From an uncultured Eubacteriales bacterium (GTDB lineage: Bacteria; Bacillota; Clostridia; Peptostreptococcales; Anaerovoracaceae), in the NCBI GenBank assembly GCA_902766915.1, contig CACXFN010000098.1:1-12484 (forward strand): a stretch of 12,484 bases of DNA, read 5' to 3'. Shown here piece by piece: positions 1 to 7,665 of this stretch (positions are counted from its first letter, which is position 1; every line of letters starts with the position of its first letter). The translations under genes and the position numbers were made by a program. The notes beneath the pieces were generated by a model that worked only from the letters and a program-made list of their open reading frames with translations, made no database searches and was not told where the DNA came from.

Positions 1-2104
1 CCTTTTCTCTAATGCCCTCACCCTCATCCCTGGCTTTTTCTCCGATTCCTTCACCTGCATCCGACTCAGAATCTTCCTCTAAGACCAAATCCAAAAATGC
101 GTCAGCAAAGCTTCCCTCTTTATGATTGATTCTAATTAGAGCAAGTTCCTCAGCAGAGAAATCAAAGACCTCTGAGTGAAGGGCTCCGATTAAAGATACA
201 TCTCTTCTAATGTTATCAATCACACGAATCAAGTCCAGGAATCCCGATATTTCCATGGTATCAAAATAGCCGTCATCTCCTTCCACATGGGACGGAATAC
301 TGTATTCCTTTAAGATTTCTCCATAGGTTTCCTCACAACCTATGATGCTTCTCCTTAATATCACTATATCCGATAGTTTTAATGGGCGAAGTCCCGGCGG
401 ATTCATTTTATTATCGTAAAAGAGTTGCCCCAGGTTTTCCCGGATGATTCCCGCAACATAATGGGCCTCTTGCTCAAGGGTGGTAAGGTCTTCTAAATCA
501 GATACTATGGATTCATCCTCATCTGTCTCTGATATCAAAACTCTAAGGTCGGGGCTTCGATCATACTCACCATGATAGTTTTCATCATAAATCATACCAC
601 AGTGGAGGGCAGCTCTATCATCATAGCCTTCCATAATTGGTTCGAATACGGAATTAACATAATCGATAATCGGTCCCTTACTTCTATGGTTTTCATTTAA
701 ATCTATAGCAAAATGGTCATTACTCTCTCCCGAGCTGTAGGTTCTGTATTTCTCCTGAAAGATTGATGGCTCTGCCAATCTAAATCTATAGATGCTCTGC
801 TTTATATCGCCCACCATGAAAAGATTTCTCTTCCCACAAATCCTCTGGATTATAGCTTCCTGCATCAGGTTAGTATCCTGATATTCATCAACAAAAATAT
901 GCTTTATTATACTCCTGTAATAATCTGCGACTTCATCATCTTCCAATGCTTCCAGGCAATAATGCTCTATATCGTCGAAGTCGATAAGATTCTGTTCCCT
1001 TTTGATTCCCTTGTATTTAGAGTTGAAGGACTTGATTAACCTAAGTAAGGTCTTTAAATATGGTGCGGTATCTGAAACAATCCTAATCTGAAGGTCAAAG
1101 TCTAAAGAAAGATATGCGTCATTAATTCTATCTAGAGAATCCTTCCCCACATCTCTAAACTCCTTTACCCTATCCTTGATTTCCTCAAATACTTCCTTAT
1201 CTTCCTTCTTTGCAGTAAGGGTTGATGATTTTTGATTTATTTCATTTTTAAGGATTCGTAGAGCATCACCGGAACCTAAAGCCTCTATAGATTTATTGCA
1301 TCTTTCAATCTCATTACCTCTAAGCTTTTCCGAAAGATAGTTAAGACCACATTCATCTAAAATCCTTGCTCCACCTTCATAGGCTTCCCTTGCGGTTTTT
1401 AAACCCGAATCAATATCCTGAAGCATTAATTTCATGATTTTATTATCCGTCAAATCTTTCTCTATGCTTTCAGGTAGAATCTCCAATTCCCCTATCCTAT
1501 CCTCCATCCATTCATATGCATGGGGCATGGAAATCAGTTTTGTATAGGCATCAAAGATAAGATTCCTAATGGTAAAATCAGATCTATCACCACTATAGGC
1601 ATCCATGAATTCGATGAAGTCGGAATCAAATCTTCCAAATTCCTCTTCCAGCAGTTGATCCATAGCCTCTTCCTTCATAATAGCGATTTCAGTTTCATCG
1701 GCAGTGGAAAACCCCGGCTCAATATCAAGTTTATAGAAGAAACGTCTTATAACCGATAGACCAAAAGCGTGGAAAGTTGAGATATTGGCAGACTCCAAAT
1801 CCATAAGCTGCTTCTTCAAATACTTAATTCGCTTTGGGTCAATCTCTTTTTTTTCATTTTTCCTTTCTTCAGAAACCACTAACTCCTTTGATAGAGACTG
1901 ACGAAGCCTTTCCTTCATTTCAGCAGCTGCAGCATTGGTAAAAGTCACAACCAAAAAACCCCGAATGGGTTCACCCTCTTCGCAAACCATTTTTCGGATT
2001 CTTTCAACTAAAACAGAGGTCTTTCCGGAGCCTGCAGCCGCAGCCACCAGAATGTTTTTATCTCTTAAATCTATCGCTAATTGTTGTTCCTTTGTCCACT
2101 TCAT
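1..2104 (-). CDS. addA: ATP-dependent helicase/nuclease subunit A (AddA), C-terminus off the window
   Basis: This is the N-terminal 701 codons of an open frame that runs off the left edge. AddA is the UvrD/RecB-like subunit of AddAB, which resects double-strand DNA ends for RecA loading. Visible SF1 helicase motifs are Walker A AAAAGSGKT (residues 21-29, Lys28), motif Ia VVTFTNAAAAEMKERL (52-67), DFDDIEHY (375-382), Walker B FVDEYQD (404-410), the family-typical MVGDIKQSIYRFRLAEP (430-446) and LNENHRSK (469-476). The N-terminus MKWTKEQQLAI is typical for clostridial AddA. The C-terminal RecB-type nuclease domain would lie outside the window. The ATG is the only possible start, because an in-frame TGA lies five codons upstream. 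There is no Shine-Dalgarno; a -10 box sits just before the ATG. addB, usually immediately upstream, is absent here. An acidic Glu/Gly repeat occupies residues 677-701. Identity is clear from the motifs; only the C-terminus is unseen. Confidence 0.95.
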   Translation of the reverse strand, partial: MKWTKEQQLAIDLRDKNILVAAAAGSGKTSVLVERIRKMVCEEGEPIRGFLVVTFTNAAAAEMKERLRQSLSKELVVSEERKNEKKEIDPKRIKYLKKQLMDLESANISTFHAFGLSVIRRFFYKLDIEPGFSTADETEIAIMKEEAMDQLLEEEFGRFDSDFIEFMDAYSGDRSDFTIRNLIFDAYTKLISMPHAYEWMEDRIGELEILPESIEKDLTDNKIMKLMLQDIDSGLKTAREAYEGGARILDECGLNYLSEKLRGNEIERCNKSIEALGSGDALRILKNEINQKSSTLTAKKEDKEVFEEIKDRVKEFRDVGKDSLDRINDAYLSLDFDLQIRIVSDTAPYLKTLLRLIKSFNSKYKGIKREQNLIDFDDIEHYCLEALEDDEVADYYRSIIKHIFVDEYQDTNLMQEAIIQRICGKRNLFMVGDIKQSIYRFRLAEPSIFQEKYRTYSSGESNDHFAIDLNENHRSKGPIIDYVNSVFEPIMEGYDDRAALHCGMIYDENYHGEYDRSPDLRVLISETDEDESIVSDLEDLTTLEQEAHYVAGIIRENLGQLFYDNKMNPPGLRPLKLSDIVILRRSIIGCEETYGEILKEYSIPSHVEGDDGYFDTMEISGFLDLIRVIDNIRRDVSLIGALHSEVFDFSAEELALIRINHKEGSFADAFLDLVLEEDSESDAGEGIGEKARDEGEGIREK
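2..55 (-). repeat. Imperfect heptapeptide repeat in AddA (GEGIGEK / GEGIREK)
   Basis: Two seven-codon units at 35-55 and 2-22, separated by four codons (ARDE), encode GEGIGEK and GEGIREK. They differ mostly at third codon positions, so the duplication is not recent. They lie in an acidic stretch (EEDSESDAGEG) that looks like a loop insertion. More copies could lie beyond the window edge. Confidence 0.6.
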
Positions 2105-2110
2105 AGGGCC

Positions 2111-2140
2111 ATTATATCAAAATAAAGATACTTAGTCCAA
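2111..2140 (-). promoter_or_regulatory. Probable addA promoter, possibly giving a leaderless transcript
   Basis: A perfect TATAAT lies on the minus strand at 2116-2111. Only six bases (GGCCCT) separate it from the addA ATG at 2104, so a normal sigma-A start would fall on or next to the A of the ATG. The -35 is weak: TTGGAC at 2140-2135 with 18-bp spacing, or TGGACT with 17. No Shine-Dalgarno-like sequence precedes the ATG, which agrees with a leaderless message. A promoter further upstream cannot be excluded. Confidence 0.5.
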
Positions 2141-2195
2141 AGCGCCTTGTCCAAAAATACGGAACTACGGCATGTCCGGAAACCCGCCATTTTAT

Positions 2196-2225
2196 TTGAA
2201 ATGTTTTATATCGAGGGTCTATAAT
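2196..2225 (+). promoter_or_regulatory. Predicted sigma-A promoter of gpmI
   Basis: TTGAAA at 2196-2201 is followed after 18 bp by a consensus TATAAT at 2220-2225, giving a 5' leader of about 70 bases before the gpmI ATG. A second TATAAT at 2240-2245 has no good -35. This promoter and the addA promoter diverge inside the 197-base spacer, where I see no other element. Confidence 0.6.
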
Positions 2226-2291
2226 GCCCTATTTTGGTGTATAATTATTGAAATAAGAGAATTAGATATGCTCAAATTTGAGAATAATAAC

Positions 2292-2295
2292 GGAG
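2292..2295 (+). promoter_or_regulatory. Ribosome binding site that sets the gpmI start
   Basis: GGAG with six-base spacing to the ATG at 2302. It rules against the longer reading from TTG at 2278, which would put this site inside the coding region. Confidence 0.75.
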
Positions 2296-2301
2296 AACAA
2301 A

Positions 2302-3969
2302 ATGAAAATAAATAATAGACCAACGATGCTAATGATTCTGGATGTATTCGGAGTCAGCAATAAATATGAGGGAAATGCCATTAAGCAGGCTAATACCCCA
2401 AACCTTGATGCTATCTTTAATAAATATCCGGGAACAACACTGGATGCCTGCGGCATGGCTGTCGGTCTTCCCGATGGACAAATGGGAAACTCCGAAGTGG
2501 GACACCTAAACATCGGTGCAGGTAGAGTTATCTATCAGGAATTAACCCACATCACTAAGGAAATTGAAGAAGGAGAATTCTTTAATAACCCTGCTCTGAT
2601 CAAAGCCATGGAAAACGCTACAGGAAATAATGCCAATATATCTGATCCGGAAGCTTCTCGCAGTCCTGCGCTTCATTTACTGGGGCTCCTTTCTGACGGT
2701 GGAGTCCATAGTCATATCGATCATCTAAAAGCTCTCATTAAGATGGCCAAGGATTATGGTGTGGAAAGAGTCTATGTTCACGGATATCTGGATGGTCGTG
2801 ACGTACCTCCTCGCTGCGCCAAAACATATATTGAAGATTTAGAAAAGTATATGGAGGAAATAGGTCTGGGAAAGATCGTATTGATCTCCGGGCGCTATTA
2901 TGCCATGGATAGAGATAAACGCTGGGACAGAGTTGAACTTGCATATGATGCCATGACTCTCAGAGAAGGACGCAGAGCGTCAACCGCAATTGAAGCCATC
3001 GACATTGCATATGCAAACGATGAAAACGATGAATTTGTCATTCCTACGGTAATCGGCGATGCATTGATGCCTGTAGAAAAGGACGAAGCAAAACGTGCTC
3101 TAAATGCAAATCTCCCACATCCGTCGATTAACGATATGGAATATGCCGTCCAGGACGGAGACTCCATGATAATGTTTAATTTTAGACCGGATAGAGCTCG
3201 GGAAATAACAAGAGCCTTCGTAGACAACGACTTTGAATCCTCAGAAAACCAGGGTACTCTGGGAGGTTTTAAAAGAAAAAAGAATTACCATAATCTCACC
3301 TATGTATGTATGTGTCAATACAATGCAACCATGCCCAATGTAGAAGTGGCATATCCACCGGAAACTCCTAAAAACACTTTCGGAGAATATATCTCATCCC
3401 TTGGCATGACACAGCTTAGAATAGCAGAAACGGAAAAATATGCCCACGTCACATTCTTCTTTAATGGTCAGGTAGAAGAACCATATCCGGGTGAAGACCG
3501 AATCCTGGTACCCTCACCTAAGGTGGCAACCTATGATCTAAAGCCGGAAATGAGTGCATTCGAAGTTACGGATAATGTTATTGAAGCTATTGATTCAGAT
3601 AAATACGATTTCATCATTTTAAATTTTGCCAATTCCGACATGGTTGGACATACCGGCGTTATGGAGGCAGCCATAAAGGCCATAGAAGCCCTTGATAATT
3701 GCGTCCAGAGAATAGTGGAAAGAATCATTGAAAAAGACGGCCAGATACTTCTGACCGCCGACCATGGTAATTCCGATGAAATGATTGACGATAATGGCAA
3801 TGCGCTAACCCAGCATTCTCTGAATCCGGTGCCCCTCTATCATATTGCCAATGAACCAAAGAAACTATCGGATGGAGGCAGGCTCTCAGATATCATGCCT
3901 ACTTTGCTTACATTGGCCGGTGTTCCGATACCTACTGAGATGACAGGAAAATGCCTAATAGCAGAATAG
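2302..3969 (+). CDS. gpmI: 2,3-bisphosphoglycerate-independent phosphoglycerate mutase
   Basis: This is the alkaline-phosphatase-superfamily glycolytic enzyme that interconverts 3- and 2-phosphoglycerate using two Mn2+ ions. All catalytic residues known from the Geobacillus enzyme can be placed: Asp14, Ser64 (phosphoserine, in GNSEVGH), His136, Arg166-Asp167 (GRDVPP), Arg198, Arg204, Arg295/Arg298 (NFRPDR), Lys379, Asp446/His450 (NSDMVGH), Asp487-His488 (TADHGN) and His505. The protein has 555 residues against a usual 510 or so; extra residues fall in loops near 107-121, 260-280 and 311-330. The first motif reads LDVFG instead of the usual LDGWG/LDGFG, with the metal Asp kept. The ATG at 2302 is chosen because GGAG (2292-2295) sits six bases before it; a TTG at 2278 in the same frame would lie upstream of that site. 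It ends seven bases from a convergent gene. I expect an active enzyme. Confidence 0.97.
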   Translation: MKINNRPTMLMILDVFGVSNKYEGNAIKQANTPNLDAIFNKYPGTTLDACGMAVGLPDGQMGNSEVGHLNIGAGRVIYQELTHITKEIEEGEFFNNPALIKAMENATGNNANISDPEASRSPALHLLGLLSDGGVHSHIDHLKALIKMAKDYGVERVYVHGYLDGRDVPPRCAKTYIEDLEKYMEEIGLGKIVLISGRYYAMDRDKRWDRVELAYDAMTLREGRRASTAIEAIDIAYANDENDEFVIPTVIGDALMPVEKDEAKRALNANLPHPSINDMEYAVQDGDSMIMFNFRPDRAREITRAFVDNDFESSENQGTLGGFKRKKNYHNLTYVCMCQYNATMPNVEVAYPPETPKNTFGEYISSLGMTQLRIAETEKYAHVTFFFNGQVEEPYPGEDRILVPSPKVATYDLKPEMSAFEVTDNVIEAIDSDKYDFIILNFANSDMVGHTGVMEAAIKAIEALDNCVQRIVERIIEKDGQILLTADHGNSDEMIDDNGNALTQHSLNPVPLYHIANEPKKLSDGGRLSDIMPTLLTLAGVPIPTEMTGKCLIAE

Positions 3970-3976
3970 CTCAGGC

Positions 3977-4786
3977 TTAAATCTCCACAGCATAAATGAG
4001 TATCTCTGAATACATATCCTGCTCTTCCGGATTGAATATTTCTATCTCGGAAATATTTGTGTCATCCCATTGACTACCTTCGTAGATAGTTTTGATTGTA
4101 AGTTTAAAGGAATTTGCTTCCCCAAGGTCCGGAAAATATACAACCTGACCCGTGCCATAATCCTCCATCAAGGTTATGGCATATTTTTTTCCATTGGAGA
4201 ACTGAATCTCCGCATCGCAAATCCTGCAATTACTATAATATAGAGTTTCGGATTTTTGATATCCATTATATATTTTTATTGCTTCCGGAATGAGTTCATC
4301 AAAGGATACAGTAATCCATTCCTCTACTCCCGGCCCAAATACTCCCTCTGACCATGCGGTAGATAGATTGCCATCGTAGAGATTTCTCGCTACATAATTG
4401 ACTCCTCCATCATCCGGCAACGTGGAAGAAGCACTTACACTCCTCTTATACTTCTTTTCCTTTTCCTTCTCTTCTTCCTTCTCTTTTTCTTTTTCGGCTT
4501 CCTCTTTTTCAGCCTCCTCCTTTTCTGTATTTGACTCCGGTACTTCAGCCTCCTGGGCATCTTCGTCTTGGGAATCATCCTTCATTGTTTGCAGAAAACT
4601 TGGATTGAAGTTCGAAAGGTCGCCAGTATTACCTATTTTATAATCAGGAAGGCCCTTTGATTCGGATATCAAAATACCGCCAAGAATACCTGACGGAATG
4701 ATAATGCAAGCTAATAGAATCCCCATCAAAGTCCAATAGACTGTTCTTCCTTTTTTCTTTGTACTCTTCCTTCTGTCAGACCTCAT
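3977..4786 (-). CDS. Membrane-anchored protein with NADase-type discoidin (glycan-binding) domain
   Basis: Function unknown. The 269 residues divide into a basic cytoplasmic N-terminus (RSDRRKSTKKKGR, 2-14), one membrane segment (about 17-40), a polar spacer, a very charged Glu/Lys stretch (about 88-113, likely a single alpha-helix) and a beta-rich C-terminal domain (about 117-252). That domain has the hallmarks of the F5/8-type domain named after streptococcal NAD glycohydrolase: ARNLYDGNLSTAWSEGV (133-149), WITVSFDE, KIYNGY (171-176), and near the end TNISEIEIF (243-251). Clostridial relatives often carry a zinc ribbon before the membrane helix; here it is a basic tail. By the positive-inside rule the domain faces outward, suggesting surface glycan or cell-wall binding. 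The start has only a weak GGGA-like site. An extended -10 lies about 50 bases upstream. It is convergent with gpmI and divergent from the permease. Domain call fairly sure, role not. Confidence 0.75.
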   Translation of the reverse strand: MRSDRRKSTKKKGRTVYWTLMGILLACIIIPSGILGGILISESKGLPDYKIGNTGDLSNFNPSFLQTMKDDSQDEDAQEAEVPESNTEKEEAEKEEAEKEKEKEEEKEKEKKYKRSVSASSTLPDDGGVNYVARNLYDGNLSTAWSEGVFGPGVEEWITVSFDELIPEAIKIYNGYQKSETLYYSNCRICDAEIQFSNGKKYAITLMEDYGTGQVVYFPDLGEANSFKLTIKTIYEGSQWDDTNISEIEIFNPEEQDMYSEILIYAVEI

Positions 4787-4834
4787 TACTCTATCCCTGT
4801 TAAATCCCTTTATAAAACACGCTAATACAACTAC

Positions 4835-4843
4835 ATTATACCA
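4835..4843 (-). promoter_or_regulatory. Extended -10 promoter for the discoidin-like membrane protein
   Basis: On the minus strand TGGTATAAT (4843-4835) is an extended -10 box (TGnTATAAT). There is no good -35 at 16-18 bp, as is usual for extended -10 promoters. The expected leader is about 40 bases. Confidence 0.5.
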
Positions 4844-4877
4844 TACAAATAATAAAAAAATACATCCAATACTTATC

Positions 4878-4909
4878 TTGACAGTGTATGATTATCTATG
4901 ATATATAAT
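4878..4909 (+). promoter_or_regulatory. Predicted promoter of the permease gene
   Basis: A consensus TTGACA at 4878-4883 is followed by an AT run that gives TATATA at 4902-4907 (18-bp spacing) or TATAAT at 4904-4909 (20-bp). The start would lie about 30 bases before the coding region. It is back-to-back with the promoter of the divergent gene. Confidence 0.55.
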
Positions 4910-4936
4910 AATCTGTTTGTAATTAATAAGATTCTT

Positions 4937-4941
4937 AGGAG
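4937..4941 (+). promoter_or_regulatory. Ribosome binding site that favours a TTG start
   Basis: AGGAG lies six bases before the TTG at 4948. An in-frame TTG at 4942 directly touches the site, too close for initiation, so 4948 is the better start. No ATG lies nearby in this frame. Confidence 0.65.
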
Positions 4942-4947
4942 TTGGAT

Positions 4948-6309
4948 TTGCAGAGCTTAACTTTATTTGCCGCTATACTATTTGTAATCACATATGTACT
5001 CATGTTTGCCTTTCAGAAGATTAGACCCTATGTGGCTATTGCATCTGCGGCTATTTTTGTAATTGCCGGAACCATAGGCTTTTTCCCTGATTTTCAATAT
5101 GGATTATTGGATGCTCTAAAACAAATAGACTGGAACGTCCTAATGATGATTTCAGGAACTATGGGCACTGTGTACTTGTTTATAGAATCGAATATGCCTA
5201 AACTCATGAGTGATCTACTTGTATCCAGACTGCACAGTGTAAAATGGTTAGTGGTCGTCCTATCTCTATTTGCCGGAATCATTTCCGCCTTTGTTGACAA
5301 TGTGGCTACAGTTTTGATGGTTGCACCTGTGGCAATCGCACTTTGTAAGGAGCTAAAAATCTCACCTGTTCCCGCCATTATCTGTATTTCAATTTCATCC
5401 AATTTACAAGGCGCCGCCACCTTGGTGGGCGATACCACATCAATCCTTTTGGCAAAGGCTGCAAACCTTGATTTTACAGACTTCTTCTTTGTTGAAGGAA
5501 AGATGGGAATGTTTTGGGTAACCGAATTGGGGGCACTTGTCAGCGCATTGATTATCCTATTTAAGATGAGAAAGGAAACCGCATCGGTTTATCTAAACCA
5601 ACGCACTCATGTGGAGGATAAGTTTCCAACGGTTCTTCTTCTATTAACCGTTCTCACTCTAATCGGCACATCCTTTATTCCATATAAGTCTAATGCGGCA
5701 CCGGGACAGTTTTATAAACCGGAGATTTCAAACGGACTAATCTGTATTTTCTTTTTTACCATTGGAATTATACGTGCAACAATTAAAACCAAAAGCACGG
5801 AGACTCTTAAAAATGCATTTAAAGAAATCGACTATTATACCCTATTCCTCTTAGCAGGACTATTTGTTGTAATCGGGGGAATAACCAAGGCAGGCATTAT
5901 TGATATAATAGGCGATACAATAGCAAGTATTAGCGGCGATGGAAGTCGAACTTCCATATTCATTGTCTATAGCATTATTGTTTGGATGTCTGTATTATGT
6001 TCAGCCTTCATTGATAATATTCCTTATACCGCCACCATGCTTCCTGTAGTTGCCATAGTTAGCCAGGAGCTTTCCCAGGCAGGAGGTATTAGCATTCATC
6101 CAAATCTGATGTATTTTGGTCTGTTGGTCGGCGCAACATTGGGAGGAAATATTACTCCCATAGGTGCAAGCGCCAATATAACAGGACTTGGTCTATTAAG
6201 AAAAGAGGGCCATTCAGTAGGAACGAAGGAATTCATGTCCTACAGTGTGCCCTTCACCTTAGCTGCAGTTATTACAGGATATCTATTGGTTTGGTTCATT
6301 TGGATGTAA
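4948..6309 (+). CDS. SLC13 / ArsB-NhaD superfamily membrane permease
   Basis: A very hydrophobic 453-residue ion-transporter-superfamily permease with about 10-12 membrane segments in two homologous halves. The halves share the helix-turn motifs SAFVDNVATV (113-122) and SAFIDNIPYT (352-361), and the paired loops SNLQGAATLVGDTTS (151-165) and GGNITPIGASAN (399-410). These are typical of ArsB, NhaD and related SLC13 permeases. The substrate cannot be told: Na+/H+ exchange, arsenite export and anion or dicarboxylate uptake all occur in the superfamily, and no ars or sulfate genes lie nearby. The start is a TTG with AGGAG at six bases. The 3' end lies 19 bases from the convergent flavoprotein gene, with no visible terminator between. 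Family placement is firm; substrate is open. Confidence 0.85.
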   Translation: MQSLTLFAAILFVITYVLMFAFQKIRPYVAIASAAIFVIAGTIGFFPDFQYGLLDALKQIDWNVLMMISGTMGTVYLFIESNMPKLMSDLLVSRLHSVKWLVVVLSLFAGIISAFVDNVATVLMVAPVAIALCKELKISPVPAIICISISSNLQGAATLVGDTTSILLAKAANLDFTDFFFVEGKMGMFWVTELGALVSALIILFKMRKETASVYLNQRTHVEDKFPTVLLLLTVLTLIGTSFIPYKSNAAPGQFYKPEISNGLICIFFFTIGIIRATIKTKSTETLKNAFKEIDYYTLFLLAGLFVVIGGITKAGIIDIIGDTIASISGDGSRTSIFIVYSIIVWMSVLCSAFIDNIPYTATMLPVVAIVSQELSQAGGISIHPNLMYFGLLVGATLGGNITPIGASANITGLGLLRKEGHSVGTKEFMSYSVPFTLAAVITGYLLVWFIWM

Positions 6310-6328
6310 GCCCATATAAATAGACGAG

Positions 6329-7648
6329 CTATAGATAGACGGACTCTCCCATTGCCTTACCTGCACGAATTCCGGAAGTCCAGGCGTGCTGAAGATTGAA
6401 CCCTCCGCAGCGAAAATCCACATCCAGCATTTCACCTGAAAAGTATAAACCGGGGATTAACAGGGATTCTCCTGTCTCTTCATCTATTTCGGAAAGCGGC
6501 ACACCGCCTCTTGTTACCTGTGCCATATCCCAACCTCTCAGTTTTTCCGGATGCAAGATAAAATGCTTTAATGCGCTCGCAAGTTTCCTGTTTATGTTTT
6601 CCGGATTATCCTTTTCCCTCTCCTTTAGATCAAGGGACGAATAAATAAGGTTGGCCAAAGGCGCCTTTACTATTGACCGAATGCTGTTTGAGCGTTCATA
6701 TATCATTTCTTCCAGATCGGCAACCGCGTAGTCCGGAACAAAATCTATTTCAATTAAATAATTAGAAAAGTCCTTCCCTTTTAAAAACCTCGTCATATCA
6801 AAGGTGCAAATACCTGAAATACCATAGTCCGTAAACTGTATTTCGCCCCTCTCCTGAAATATAGTTTCATTATCTGAATAAAGACTAAGGCAGCATTTCT
6901 GGCGAATACCTGCCAGTTCCCTATATTTATTATTTTTCCCGGCCTCCCCATCACTAAACTCAACCACCTCAATACCGGTAAGAACCGGGATCAAAGGATT
7001 TATGGTGTGTCCTAAGGTTCTTGCAAATCCATAGCCATCGCCTGTGGTTCCCATCTTCGGTTTAGATTTCCCACCGGTGGCTATCAGCACCTTTTTAGAG
7101 ACCACATCAAAGGAATCCTCTTCCATAATGCCCTCTAAAGAAAGGTTAATTGTTTTTAATGTAAGTCCGGAAGGTCTATAGGCTTTAGGTTTATTAAAAG
7201 TCGTACTAACTATAAAGCTTTCTTCATTTGCTTTAATCGACTTTTCTTCCCTTTCTTCCCTTTCTCCTGTTTTGTAAATGCTCCTTATGGATGTCACTTC
7301 TCTCCGCGTTAAAATAATTATTCCGCGATTCTCACATGCCTTCTTTAGTATAGATACCACATCTCTTCCATCTTCCGAATAGGGATATATTCTCCCCTCT
7401 GAATCGATCCTTGTGAATAGACCAATAGAAGAAAAGAACGCGGAGGACTTCTCCCATTCAGGACTTTGAATATTGGATAGATTACATCTTCCATTTCCGG
7501 AAGCGGCCACCTTGCTGCCCGGCTGGGACAGCTTTTCCAAAACAACAATAGAAGCCTCAGCATTAACATCATGCGCCTTGATGGCAGCAACCAATCCCGA
7601 AGCTCCTCCTCCTATTATACAGATGTCACAATTAATATGCTTTTCCAT
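6329..7648 (-). CDS. BaiN/HI0933-family NAD(P)/FAD-dependent oxidoreductase
   Basis: A 439-residue flavoprotein of the HI0933/BaiN group. It has the N-terminal FAD dinucleotide-binding motif GGGASGL (13-19), the family signature GSKVAASGNGRCNLSN (44-59), a mid-protein ATGGKSKPKMGTTGDGYGFA stretch, and the C-terminal GLYFSGEMLDVDFRCGGFNL that closes the FAD site. Members are widespread in Firmicutes with mostly unknown reactions; BaiN itself acts in bile-acid dehydroxylation, but no bai genes are here, so that role should not be assumed. The segment after NLSN is shorter than I expect for the family. An Arg/Glu run at 129-136 encoded by a 9-bp repeat looks inserted. It starts 17 bases after purC with a weak ribosome site and is the last gene of the proB-proA-purC run. 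Confidence 0.88.
   Translation of the reverse strand: MEKHINCDICIIGGGASGLVAAIKAHDVNAEASIVVLEKLSQPGSKVAASGNGRCNLSNIQSPEWEKSSAFFSSIGLFTRIDSEGRIYPYSEDGRDVVSILKKACENRGIIILTRREVTSIRSIYKTGEREEREEKSIKANEESFIVSTTFNKPKAYRPSGLTLKTINLSLEGIMEEDSFDVVSKKVLIATGGKSKPKMGTTGDGYGFARTLGHTINPLIPVLTGIEVVEFSDGEAGKNNKYRELAGIRQKCCLSLYSDNETIFQERGEIQFTDYGISGICTFDMTRFLKGKDFSNYLIEIDFVPDYAVADLEEMIYERSNSIRSIVKAPLANLIYSSLDLKEREKDNPENINRKLASALKHFILHPEKLRGWDMAQVTRGGVPLSEIDEETGESLLIPGLYFSGEMLDVDFRCGGFNLQHAWTSGIRAGKAMGESVYL
7246..7263 (-). repeat. 9-bp perfect tandem duplication inside the flavoprotein gene
   Basis: Two exact 9-bp copies (plus strand CTTCCCTTT, 7246-7254 and 7255-7263) encode the Arg/Glu run at residues 129-136 (EREEREEK). 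The frame is kept. It lies in a poorly conserved linker. Confidence 0.75.
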
Positions 7649-7665
7649 TTGATATCTGTTCTTAA

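Noticed and set aside
1520..2135. Plus-strand open frames of 66 and 79 codons opposite addA.
   Set aside because: They lie antisense to well-conserved helicase motifs, show no family features, and are short enough to arise by chance.
4398..4643. Open frame on the plus strand with a Ser/Phe-rich product opposite the discoidin-like gene.
   Set aside because: It is the antisense reading of the Glu/Lys codon run, with no ribosome site or family resemblance.
6329..7648. Assigning the flavoprotein a bile-acid dehydroxylation role (BaiN).
   Set aside because: The family is broad, and no other bai gene is in the window, so only the family level is supported.
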